From Glebionis coronaria (lineage: Eukaryota > Streptophyta > Magnoliopsida > Asterales > Asteraceae), in contig CM046882.1 in the NCBI GenBank assembly GCA_025667525.1, positions 210,970,592 to 211,034,591 of the forward strand: a stretch of 64,000 nt of DNA, given 5' to 3'. This document shows positions 31,242-42,600 of this stretch, piece after piece. Under the pieces are notes generated by a model, which was not told the origin of the DNA, made no database searches, and saw only the letters and a program-made list of their open reading frames with translations. Position 1 is the stretch's first letter. Every line of letters begins with the position of its first letter. The translations under genes were made by a program, and so were the position numbers.

Positions 31242-33799
31242 TCTCGTTATAGAGAACGAAAGATTTTTAAAACTAAGGTTTTGAATAAAACTTTTCAAAA
31301 TCTTTTAACTATAAACATTTTTCTACAAATGTCTAAAAATCTTTTGACTATAACAGTGCCGAAGAATTCCCAAGTTACCGACAAGGCCAGACTGAGAAGT
31401 GTTATTTTAATATATATATAACTTGGATTATATATATGATGTAATTTGATTACATGATTGTTTGATGATTATTTAATACTTATACGAGGTATTTATACGA
31501 CGTAGATTGTTACAAGGAACCGTAAATCCCCTAGTAAAATAATCGAAGCTATTCTCGTAGGAATTCTAGCTATCCTAGATCTAAACCAAGTTGTGGATAT
31601 TTATGATCCCAACAAATAGTTGATATTCGTAGAAATGTAGGTGTTAGTTGATTGTGATATTGAAAAAGAATTGGCGAGATTAAATCTGATATCGATGTCA
31701 TGACGATCTTTTCTTATAGAGTGGAGTTTGACAAAACGTTACCACCTAGAAAGATGTCATATGATTCGTTGTCATCCAATTCTTAAATTTGAAATCGAAA
31801 GGGTGAATGTTGCACTTGAGGCTGTCATTGGAACCATTACCCGAAAGCCTCATGCCACTAATACCTTTCCGAGAATTCTAATTGAATGTATGAGTCATCT
31901 CATGCTAGTGACTCATTTGATAATTGTTGTTGTAAGAGCTAATAGGATTGGAAATTAAGTGTTGATTTATATTGAGATTGTATTGCCTTTACAAGGCCGA
32001 AGAATAAGATTGAAAGTATTGGAGAATGAAGTAGGATATCGACTTGAGTATAAAATTGGTTGAAACTTGGATAAAGTAAAATTTAACCTGTATGGAATAT
32101 GAGATTGTTAATATAAGTCGTTAAGCCCTGTGATTGAATTATAAGGCTTTAATTGATTGTAGGTTCGTGTTAAGGGTTGTTCCTAGGCCATTGTCCAATA
32201 ATGAGGATGCCCAGTGTCCAGGAAATAAATTGAAGAAATCTTCTTCTGAATTGGGACTGATGGATCTTCCGGGACATGTGGAACACCTAATGACTCTTGT
32301 AGATTAGTATTCATTGTGGTATCTTTTAAGAATCCCTAACTTAACTGAGATATCAGTTGGTAGGATGAGTTATGAGAATTGTATGACATAGTGACGCGTA
32401 ATCTGTTACGGTACAATTTTGACTTGTTTGTGATTAATGAAAAGACTACCTTTGATTGCTAAATTCTACATGTATCGATAATATCTATCTTTTCTTGCTT
32501 GTTCCTAATGTTCGCATTAGTGATGCAACCATTGAACAAGTACTCATCTTGAATTGAGTTACGTTGTGAATCATTCTTCGTGAGTGCCATCGAGGTCATG
32601 AACCTCATGATTATTTGGCTAAGCTCATTTCTTATGATATTGTAGTTAGTTCTCGGTAAACAACTCTTCATCACTCTTTTGCAGATCATACATTATTTTT
32701 ATAAAGTTAAAACGGTATCCTTTGAGAAAATTTAATTTTCATCACAATAAGGATTATTCAAAGTGAGATTTATAATTGATTAATATCAAAATGAAGTTGT
32801 TTATGAAACACCTTGGAAAGACTTAATTGTTTTCATGATAAAGAAAATCTTTGTAAATTTATTCTTGATTCTTATTTAAGAATTAAGCATGAAAATGTTT
32901 TTATTATAAACATGATCATAAAATTTTTGACGAACTGAGTATTGCATCGTTAATCATGAAATTGTATATAGTTGCGCGCCTACATACAATTTGGAATGGA
33001 CTATGCAAGACTGACTAGTAGTCATCATAAAACTAATGAATAAACACTACATTTTCTTTGAGGATTGTGAAAGATTAAATTTTAAAGAGATCTGCAAGAA
33101 GTGAAAAATAAGGACATAATGTTAGAGATATCTACATATGTGCCTGTAGCATCTATTCTTCTGAGTCGAATTTACTCATCTGTGGAAATTGTCTTATTTG
33201 ACAATTGACAATTCTTTCTTGTCCAATTCTCCCGTAGTGAGATTCTTAGGAAAAGTATTTGATTACCAAGTATTGATACCCGACTGGATGTATTGACGTT
33301 CTTATCATTTCTTTTGATTTGATTTCATTTGAATGACCTGGGTAACGATCCGAGGAGCTTTCGAATGCGTACTCAAATTATGAAAACATGGGATATATTT
33401 ATATTCGTTAAATGTTTTCGTCTGTATCTGATTTGAAATTCTCTCGCATAGATTATGCGTTAACCTTACTCTTTTAATAGTAGTTGTGTCTCCATATATC
33501 CTTGAATTTGTGAAGGATTGTGAGTTATTATTAGTCTTTTGAGAAGTTCACATCTTATCGACGGCAATGCAACTGGAAAGTTGATAGTGCCCGTAGAATG
33601 GATTGATTGATTATGACATGACGACATTGTCTTAATTGATGGGAACTCGAATAGAATTCCCCTAAATGATAAGATGTTGATTATCAAAAGTGATCTAAAT
33701 AATTCTTGATGGATGACCATATCCTGTATTTAGACTTGAAATTATACCGTGAATGGTTGTGAATTGGTCATAGATATTATAATCTAGAAAGAACCCAAT
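31242..33799 (+). pseudogene. Leader and decayed gag/protease region, element G
   Basis: No frame above 76 codons in sense. A stretch near 31730-31850 (LPPRKMSYDSL, then IERVNVALEAVIGTIT after a stop) resembles a gypsy Gag N-terminus, but only weakly. The rest should hold the Gag core, knuckle and protease by position, but stops and indels obscure them. No other gene is visible. Confidence 0.45.
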
Positions 33800-36610
33800 A
33801 TTAATTTATTAAAATATGTTTCTGTTATCTGAAACTTTAGGAAGTATTTGTTGAAGAATTACCTAGACTTTCGCCATTAAGGAAAGTTGAAATTGGTATT
33901 GATTATATTTCCGGTGCTGCACTTGTAACTTATGCACTGTACGTCAGCACCATCTGAATTTAAGGAATTACCGTACAACTGAGAGAGTTGTCGGAGAAAG
34001 ATTTTATTCTACCAAGCCTGTCATCATGAAGAGCTATGGTGTTATCATTCCTTATATTTATAAATTACTGTTAACTGAGTAAATTGACAATCGAAAACGA
34101 TATCCATAACTCGAAATGGAAGATTTGTTCGATCATTTACAAGGTTCTAGCAATTTGATCCTCAGCATGGTTATCATCAACTTCGCATCTGCGAAAAAGA
34201 TTATGTATTCCAATCACTACATCCGGTACTTGTAATGAACATTATGAGTTTCATGTGATGTCGTTTGGATTGATCAATGCACATGTAGCATTCATAATTT
34301 GATGAATCACGTGTGTAGGCTGTAATTTGATAAATTCATGCTCGTGATCATTAAGGACCATTTATTTGTTTATAAGAATAAGAATGAGTTAATAATTATT
34401 TATAGATTGCCCTGAATTGGCCGAACGATAAAAACCTGAACCCTGAATAATTAACACGTGATTAAAGACTTGAACCTTTACATGATTTGACTATGTTATT
34501 AAAAGGATAATGGAATCTATATTGACTCTTCAAAAATTAAGAGCCCTTTTAAGACTTTGAGTTATACTAAAAAGAAATGGAAATATGTTTTGACAAATGT
34601 TTTAACAAAGGATTTCAAGGGATTATTCCCTTATACACAAACCATTTAACTAAACTTCTGTTTAGGGGTAAATGTTTGTGTATACTTCTAGATAACTTAA
34701 GAAGGATTGAGTAAAACCATTTAAACCATAACTTGGAATTTGAAACGATAATTTTTGCCTTTTAACTAAGAAAATTTTGACCAAAGTATAAACAAAGGTT
34801 TTTCGAACGTTTACAAATCTTATTAATCATTTTCAATAAATCAATAAAAATCTAATTAATAAAATTCAAATTTATTTTGAACATTTTATATAATTGGTCG
34901 AACTAAGAAATTTAAACTTTTAACGTTTACGTTTCATAAAAATTAAATAATTATTGTTAATTTACATATAATAATTATCGACGCTTTAGACGCCGAATTG
35001 AGAAAAACTGATAAAAATGATGGTAAAGACAAAACTAAAACTCAGAAAATGTGAAGAAAGAAATTTTGAATAAATACGGTTGTGATATTTATTTCATCAG
35101 GAAGGTGAACGTAATTACTGACGCATAATATAGAAAGAATATCTGAGTGAATTGTGGACATGATAATTACATCATCATGAGAAGTGAATATAGATACTGA
35201 CATATTATATAAAAAGGATAAAGAACCAATTAGGATGTATTTCTTAATAATGTAGATGCAAAATAAAATTGCCGAGCGATATAAAAATAAACAATGTTTG
35301 TAAAAAGGATAATATAAATAATAAAAAGTGGTTCGTGGCTAATGTGAACCATTAGAATTGAGAAGTCGATAGCGTTAAATGTATAAAAGGCCACTTGTGG
35401 TTGTATAAATATGGAGATTGTGAGATATAGTTATGTTGGAGTTTGTAAGTATTAGTATTATATGTATGTCATTTTTGACTAAAAGTATCTTTGTCTGAAG
35501 AAGTTGTACTGATGGCAATTATGAAGGTAGACATCGCCTTATACATTAGTAAACGTCTAGCTATTGCAAAGGTCATCATCTGAATTTGATTCGATTTGGG
35601 TCATCGTCGACAGACTAACCAAATCTGCTAATATCATTCCCGTTAATGATAAATGCAAAAGAGTTATGTAAACATAGTGTGCCTGTATCGAACATCTATA
35701 TCAAGATCCTCGCTTCGCATCAAATTTCTAGAGATTTGCTCAGAAATCATTGAGAACGAACCTTGATGAGAGTACTATGTACCACCCCAAATCGAAGGGA
35801 CGAGGTAAAGTAACGATACAAAGTAATATAAGTGTTGTTTTATGTTTGAATGAATGACCTTTGGTAATAAACCGTATAATCGTTTTCCTCTGGAGAGATT
35901 ATCATTGATAATCATCGTATTAGGATCGAGATCGGACCTTGTTAAGATTTATATATTAGAGCATCTGTAAGCAAGAGTTAAGACGGAGACATCCGACATA
36001 CACCCATTGTGAGTTGGACATGTCTTTTAAGTTTAAGGTTTCCTATGATGGCGAACCTATCCTTACAAAATACCCGACCCGCGAAATCTGAAATGATTGT
36101 TGAAATTAGGATTTGATTATTGACAGCCGGTAGTGGGCAAGAGGTTATGTGAATGTGAAATGTAGATCTTGAAGTTCCAAATGGGTAGCGAAGTTATGCC
36201 ACAATTTTTAACCTTGGAAAAATGAATTCATGATCTGACAAATCATGGGATATAAGTCCCCGTTGTATGGGACCATTGAGATGATGTAAAAGTTGGGATT
36301 GAAGGGCATATAAGCTGGATCTACCCTAGGACTTCAAGAACCGCGTGAATTATGTTTCGTAAATCGAACTTGATGGAATATCTATCAAGTGAAAATCTGA
36401 ATTCTTCTTAGTAAAGCTTAGATCGGCGAAAAGTTGCATTCATCAAAAACCCGTGAACATCATGGATAGAGAAAGTAAGTCAACATTAAGCCTGATCTTA
36501 TTCCCGTAGTTATGTTTGATGAAACTCGCGTATTATAATGGATTGCACTTGTGAGAAAAGACCGAATGTGGAGGAAATACCCACATGGCTTTAACTCTAT
36601 AAGAAGCGAG
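33800..36610 (+). pseudogene. pol: Decayed pol (RT, integrase, chromodomain), element G
   Basis: Recognisable fragments in order. Protease/RT linker at 33840-33970 (FVEELPRLSP, KVEIGIDYISGAA). RT at 34120-34310 (FDHLQGSSN and HYEFHVMSFGLINA), with the catalytic box reduced to VIIKDHLF near 34350, so one catalytic Asp is lost. Integrase core at 35590-35770 (SIWVIVDRLTKSANIIPV, then DPRF, and a MYHPKS segment where the family has YHPQTDG). Chromodomain tail near 36540-36600 (VRKDRMWRKYPHGF). Stops and frameshifts are dense throughout. The interval 34390-35560, where RNase H should be, is longer than expected and unrecognisable, and contains a second PPT-like sequence at about 34658-34675. Confidence 0.8.
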
Positions 36611-36650
36611 TAGTAAGGTAAGATGATCTTTGAGGACAAAGATCCTGTTT

Positions 36651-36662
36651 AGGGGTAAATGC
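36651..36662 (+). other. Polypurine tract of G
   Basis: AGGGGTAAATGC directly before the 3' LTR start TGTGAC. The preceding CTGTTT is shared with an internal copy near 34658. Confidence 0.7.
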
Positions 36663-39600
36663 TGTGACAATCCGTCAATTTATGGTTGATATTTTATTCT
36701 CGAATATTATTTAAAAACATTATTTTAATGTTACAATATGAACTCACTTATTTTTGGGAAGAAATTTGGATTTACGTCTTGAAGTAGCATCGACTACGTT
36801 TAAACCGGAGGATTCAACGTTACGTGCTTACGTTTACATACACCGTCTTTGGTGACAGTCCGACATTTCAGAAAATAAATTTGTCCATGAATATTATTTT
36901 GAAGTTTTAAATTTGTGTTGGTTCATAAACTCACAAATTCACGAGAAGAGACTAGGACTTACGATTTTATTTTAACGTCCTTTACGACTAAACCGGAAAC
37001 CCTAGGATTACGTATTTACGTTTTCGAACTCCGTTTTTGATGAGACAATTTTTATTGGATTCGTTTTGTGACGTTGATTCATAATTTATAAAAACGTTTT
37101 TCGTAAAACGACCCGAGGGCACGCAAATCGAGGAAACTAGAATCGAGGAGTACCCGTAAATAAATGGGGATGAGACAAGTGGGACACTTGCCCCACCCCC
37201 ATCAAAACCGGACAAACTATAGCCACAACACCCTTTGAGGTGTCAAAGTGTAAATAATACACTTAACTTGTAACAAAGCTTACAAGTTAAGCTTTATCAC
37301 CCCACTAACTAGTCAAAACCATCAAACTACTCACACATACCATTTATCACCATGCAAACAACTCAAAATCTCTCTCCCATCCTCCATTGATGCCGTCCCA
37401 TTTGCTCCACAAAAACACCATCATTGATCAAAAATCAACCATGAAATCTTATGTTATATACACATATGTTGAAGCCCTTTTGAAACCCTATTGATTGGTG
37501 GTCCTTATAACATCCAAGGAGAAGTTTTCATGGAGTATTAGGGCTGATTTTCCACAAGGTTTCTATGAAGAATGGTGGTCATGAAGGTGGTGTTGGTGCA
37601 TCATAAGTTTCTCCATCAAAAACCATGTCCAAATCACAACCTACATCAACTTGGTGGTATAAAGATTGTCCTCCTCATCTTCTTGTTATTTTGATTATGT
37701 AAACATGTATTTTATTTCCTATTGTATATGTATATGATGATTATATGATGATAAAAATGTTATGTGGGGATTTGGTGTTGATAAACATGATTAAAAAGGT
37801 GAAAAACTATAAAGAACAAGGTTAAAATCTTGGTTAAAAGTGATGGCTGTATAAAACAGTAAAGAAACAGGTCATGGGCTGATAAAATGATGAAGTAGAA
37901 TGGATTTACAGTAAGCTATGGGTCTTGTACACATGTGAGAGTTGGCCATGCAATGGAATCATTGTAATGAGTGAGATATGATCAAAACAAGTTTAAGATA
38001 CAAATCTGAGTTCACTGTTTTGGACGATTTTTAGAAAATACTTAGAAGATGATTCAACAGTAGCTATAGAAGAGTTAAATGTAGCACATATTATGTAGTT
38101 TATGAGATAAAAATTTGAGCTTCTATCTCCATATTGAACTCAAGATATGACAGTTTTGGTGAAAGTGAAGATAAAAATCAGATTTTTGAAAAATAAAGTA
38201 TAATACTATTATATAAGCACTCAAAATTATATTGTATAAAATGTAAAGTTAAAACCCACTAACTCATGAATTTTATTTATATAAATATGTTAAAGGTTAA
38301 ATAAGTGGACATTTTATAAAAATGGTAATTTGTTAAGTTTTATAAGTTATAAAACTATAAACATGATTTTTACGACTTTTTCGGCTAATACCGTAAAATT
38401 AACGTTTTTGTTAAATAAAACTTAGATGGTTGGACCCGTCTAATGAAAACTTTATAAAACTTATATACTGATATATAGACATGTATAACAAGTAAAAACC
38501 GATAAAACCCGAACTATAGGGCATACGGGCATTAACGAGCTAAGTAAACATATTGGACTAATACTTGGACTAATACTTGGGCTAATAATTGGACTAAACA
38601 AGATGAACACTCATAAAAAGAAGTTATTGGGCTTAACCCATTTAGGCCCAACTTGTAAAGTGTAAATACTGATAATGTAAGTATAACAAGGATTAATACA
38701 AGTTAAGAACTTATAATAGGCTTATTGGACCTAAAACACGTAAATAGGTAAAACGAGAAAACTAGTATAAAAGTTATCGACACATAACTCTAAAATGAGT
38801 AGACGAGAATATGTAAACCCACTTGATCATCATATATATATAATCATCATATGTATACATAATTGTTATTTTTATAAATTCATTGGACAAACGTCTAAGA
38901 CCGAGTATTATTTGTCTAGTTTTCCGTGATTGAAGCACGTACCGTACGTCCGAATTGCCGATAACCCACCTTCCCACATCAACGTGAGTTCATAGCCTCG
39001 CACTCTTTTAAATGTTTTATAAATGTTTTATAAACCCGCGAGGGAGATAACATGTTAGTTTTTATAAAATAGGACACCATTTGTCCCGATTGTTTGTTTG
39101 TTGATTTGGACCCGAATGATTGAATGACCCGATTGTATGACCCGATAAATGATTAAAGGACCCGATAGATGAAATTAAATGGATTATTAAAGTTAGCTTA
39201 TGTCACTAAAAGTCCCATTAGCATGAATTGTGAACTACCGGGATTTGGTAGAAGCTTATGCATTTAATAGTACTATTTGGGGACGATCAACCCAGTTCGC
39301 GCCTTGACGGTTGATCCCCGTCGTGCCAGATTGATTGGTAAGCGAATTTATGTATGAGAAGATTTCCATAGCGTGACCTTTGTGACGACACGCTACTTTA
39401 GATGGGCAAAATTGGTATCAGTTAGCTACCCGTTGTTGGTTTAGTAAGGTAACAATGTCATGCGGCTTATAATAATCCAAAATTTACAAAATACCAATAG
39501 ACGCTCCGAATTACGAAGTATTGCCTGACTAGCAATACAGGGTCATACTATTGATATTATGTTTGTGTTTTGGTTTTCATAACCATATTCATATAACGGT

Positions 39601-40121
39601 TTTTATTTAGCTTTATACAACGTCATAAGACGTATTGTATGATGTTTTTACGACATTGGCTCGTATAATGATTTTTAAGGCAAACGCCTATATTATGATT
39701 TTCGATAAGGATTTGCATAAAATGACTTTGGCTATTCTATGGCCTATTAAAATGATTTTTAGTAAAAATCTTATACTGATATTATATTGATGGATTTTAT
39801 TAAACTCTATGAATTCACTCGGCGTTATCGCTGACCTTTTCTTTTAACATGTTTTATCTCAGGTACTTGAAGGTAATTCTCGGGAAGACAACAAGAATTC
39901 ATGGCCCGCACTTAAACCATATTTCCATTCAAATACTTTGTAAAACTTTGTATGAAATATAATGACTTGGGACCGATGTAACTTTGATATTTATGAATGG
40001 AAATGCTTTATTATTAAACGACGCGATTTTTATGCGTTGTCTATGATGTGAGTAATGTGCTATCCCGTAACACCAACTAGTCTTCCGCTGTACTGAGTTG
40101 TATAAATTTGGGGGTGTTACA
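36663..40121 (+). repeat. 3' LTR of G (3.46 kb)
   Basis: About 48 substitutions and a few small indels versus the 5' copy by eye. The indels include an 8-bp insertion near 38918 and an ATGTTTTATAA duplication near 39012. It ends GGGGGTGTTACA, followed by CATAC. Confidence 0.95.
38984..39862 (+). other. Candidate LTR intron, G 3' LTR (879 nt)
   Basis: Same donor (TCAAC/GTGAGTTC) and acceptor (TTTTATCTCAG/GTACTTG) as in the 5' LTR. Confidence 0.45.
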
Positions 40122-40475
40122 CATACTATGTCATATATCTGTTCACTGAGCGTATTGCTCAGCCGTTACTATCCTTTCCATGTCCCAAAACGGCAGGTAC
40201 CCAAGGACATGCTTGAGCTTATAGAAGACGTGCATAGGATGGAAGCTGCCTTAGACTTGTTCTTCTTTTTGCCTACGTAATTATGCTTGTTTGGACACTT
40301 GTCTTGTCCTCCTAGTTCATTTACTTTATTTATGTTTTGGGCTTATGTTTGGGAATCGACGTTTGATTCCGGTCTTCCCTATGGTCATGTATGTTTTAGT
40401 ACATATTACCTTGCATGCTTTGATGACACGCCATAATTACGCGTAACGGTCCACTTATCAAAGTGGGGTGTTACA
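40122..40475 (+). repeat. 5' LTR of F, third piece
   Basis: Starts with the second CATAC target duplication of G and ends AAGTGGGGTGTTACA. It matches the reverse complement of the first 290 bp of each E LTR, including the CTTTGATGACACGCC block. Confidence 0.9.
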
Positions 40476-40479
40476 ATTA

Positions 40480-40491
40480 TGGTATCAGAGA
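40480..40491 (+). other. Primer-binding site, element F
   Basis: TGGTATCAGAGA, four bases after the LTR. It is followed by CCAAGGCTTCGACCTGTA, shared with the leader of E. Confidence 0.9.
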
Positions 40492-41859
40492 CCAAGGCTT
40501 CGACCTGTATGCTCTAAAACTCGACATGTGACTAGTGGGTAGTCACTAGAAGCTTCCTAAGTCAACGCTTGTTATTCCATGTATTGATGTTTTCAGCACT
40601 TTGTTGTTTTAACCATGATGTTTTCATCGGTATTGTTTTACTAATATGGATGAACAACCGTCATCCATACTTAGTTATGTGTCTTGTTTCATGCATAATG
40701 TTCCTTGTAAACTGTGGCTAATGTGGACTGAACCCTAGTAGTTCATAATTGGTCGCATAAAATTTTTTCTGTTAAGTTTTAACAGCTGAGTTTCACTCAT
40801 TTATTCCATGGATTATTGTTGTAGGTATTTTGACTAAGTAATGGTTGGTACATGACTGCCATATTTAGTCGCATGTGATTTTAATTAAATCATTTTGTTT
40901 TAATGAACCGACCCATAGGCGTTCATCCTCGTCATGTCATTTTCATTATCATGCATTCATACACTGTTTTCATGCATAAATTTCATGATTACATGCATAA
41001 AAAAATTCTTATGATTATGTATTATGTTCTAATCAAATAAATCATGTCAAATTTTATTTTATGAACCGACCCATGGTCGTCCACACCAGCGATCTTCGGA
41101 TTCACTCCATTACTGTCATAAATTGTTTTTCATGTCCCCTCATAAGTTACTATGTCTTTTATGTCAAGTATGTTTTCATACTATCATGGTTAACTTCGTT
41201 TTCATGCTGATTATGTTGTATACTCCTTCATGTTAAGTTGTTTCTTGTTTCTTCATGATGATTTCGTCTTCATGTTGATTACGTCTTACGTCTCTTTTGT
41301 TATGTATGCTTTCATGCAAGACATGGTTGGATTTCATTTAATCCTGCTTTCATGATAGTCATGGTTGGTTTTCATTTATCATGCTTTCAGGCACATCATC
41401 GCTGAATTTCGTTTAACCACACTTTAGCGTTTCTCTATGCAACCATAATGATGTATGTGTTGGCATTGCCAGGTTATCATGATGGTTTTATAACCGTTTA
41501 ACCAATTATTTTCCTTTAAAATCATGTCAGATGATCAACCCCATACCGATCATTTCATGTGCATTCCATGTGTACTCCATGTACCGTATCCCATGTGCGT
41601 ACTCTACTTGTTGATATTCTACAAATTGTTGATGCCGCTCATAGCTTGGAGATGTTACTAAATGTTGATGTTGCAGGATTTAGAGACGCTACGAGATGTT
41701 GATGCTGTTCACAACCTGGAGATCTTACAAGACGAAGACAAAGGCGTTGGATCAAAGCGATCGGACGAGAAGATGCTTCACCACCAGAAGATTACCATAA
41801 ATTATTGTCCCTAATTCTTAGTTACTTGTCACACGTCATTCAGTTTTCGTTACAGTCAT
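40492..41859 (+). other. Leader and decayed 5' region of F
   Basis: No coding sequence recognised. Matches the E leader at its start. From about 41100 to 41400 it is full of degenerate TTTCATG/CATGGTT words, a low-complexity expansion. Gag N-terminal and core sequence like that of E is not visible. Confidence 0.5.
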
Positions 41860-42600
41860 ATGAGTGAGAACCGGTACCAGCCGACCACTCAGCTGAATTG
41901 TTACATGAATCAAAGTCATGAGAATGACTGTCATGGAACTGATAGACAAGATGATAGTCACCACTATTGTGACAGCAACTATCCTAGCAATCGCAGTAGA
42001 AGCTCCGACCTTGGACATGATCAGAAATACAAGGGTCAGCAGTCCAACCCCTCCTCCAATTATGGCATGATAACCTAAGATTTGTAGCTTTGTTGGTTTC
42101 ACACCTCGAGACACATGTCAAGACATCAGTCAAGACACATGTATCACGTATATTTTTTGAAGACACATGTCAAGACACCAGTCAAGATACATGTCATACG
42201 TATATTTCCTAAGACACGAGTCAGGACACATGACTCACGTCCATTTCGGGAACATCCCTAACAAATTCAGGGTACCCTCGAAGGGTTATATCCATTTGTT
42301 GTGCCATGTATTAATCAGGTCATAAGAATTTCAGTACCATCACCGGCGTATCATTCGCGTTTGGACACGCAGGGTTCGTCCTACGTGAGACAGGAAAAAC
42401 ACATCCAGTGAAATCTGTCTCGACACTTTCATTTCTTGAACCCATATTTTATATATCCATGACCATAAAGGACGTCATTCGTATCACCCATGTATATGAA
42501 GGTTTTCCTTCAGTCTAATTAAAAGATCCAGTCTGCTAACGCTCTTACCTCGGACTGATGCGAGTTAATATGATTTTGATTATGGACTAAGAACAGCAGT
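41860..42600 (+). pseudogene. Remnant of gag C-terminus and protease region, element F
   Basis: A 72-codon frame (41860-42078) is rich in Ser, Asn, Asp, His and Gln (NYPSNRSRSSDLGHD), like the basic/polar region before the Gag knuckles in this group. No CCHC knuckle or DSG motif survives. A block of tandem repeats follows (42109-42250). Near 42570 the sequence MILIMD, after a frame change, resembles the VILGMDWL motif of the protease end. Element H inserted at 42600 and the same gene resumes at 58587. Confidence 0.55.
42109..42250 (+). repeat. 51-52-bp tandem repeat in F
   Basis: About 2.7 copies of a unit starting AGACACATGTCAAGACA (copy starts 42109, 42161, 42212). The third copy is diverged and truncated. 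It lies in the gag/protease remnant. Confidence 0.8.

Larger units (their letters stand above)
27785..40121 (+). mobile_element. Element G: complete chromovirus-type element with dead pol (12.3 kb)
   Basis: Plus-strand element with LTRs 27785-31226 and 36663-40121, a PBS, a heavily decayed interior and a PPT. A perfect CATAC target duplication lies on both sides (27780-27784 and 40122-40126). Pol remnants in order (protease/RT linker, RT, integrase core, chromodomain end) place it in the chromoviruses. The LTRs differ by only about 1.4% by eye although the interior has no usable frame. Confidence 0.93.
27181..40196 (+). other. Candidate F LTR intron, interrupted by G (674 nt when G is removed)
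   Basis: Donor ATAAG/GTACGGATTT at 27181 and acceptor AAAACGGCAG/GTACCC ending at 40196. G plus one target duplication lie within it. Without G the length is close to that in E (693-694 nt). The acceptor is 279 nt from the LTR end. Confidence 0.45.
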
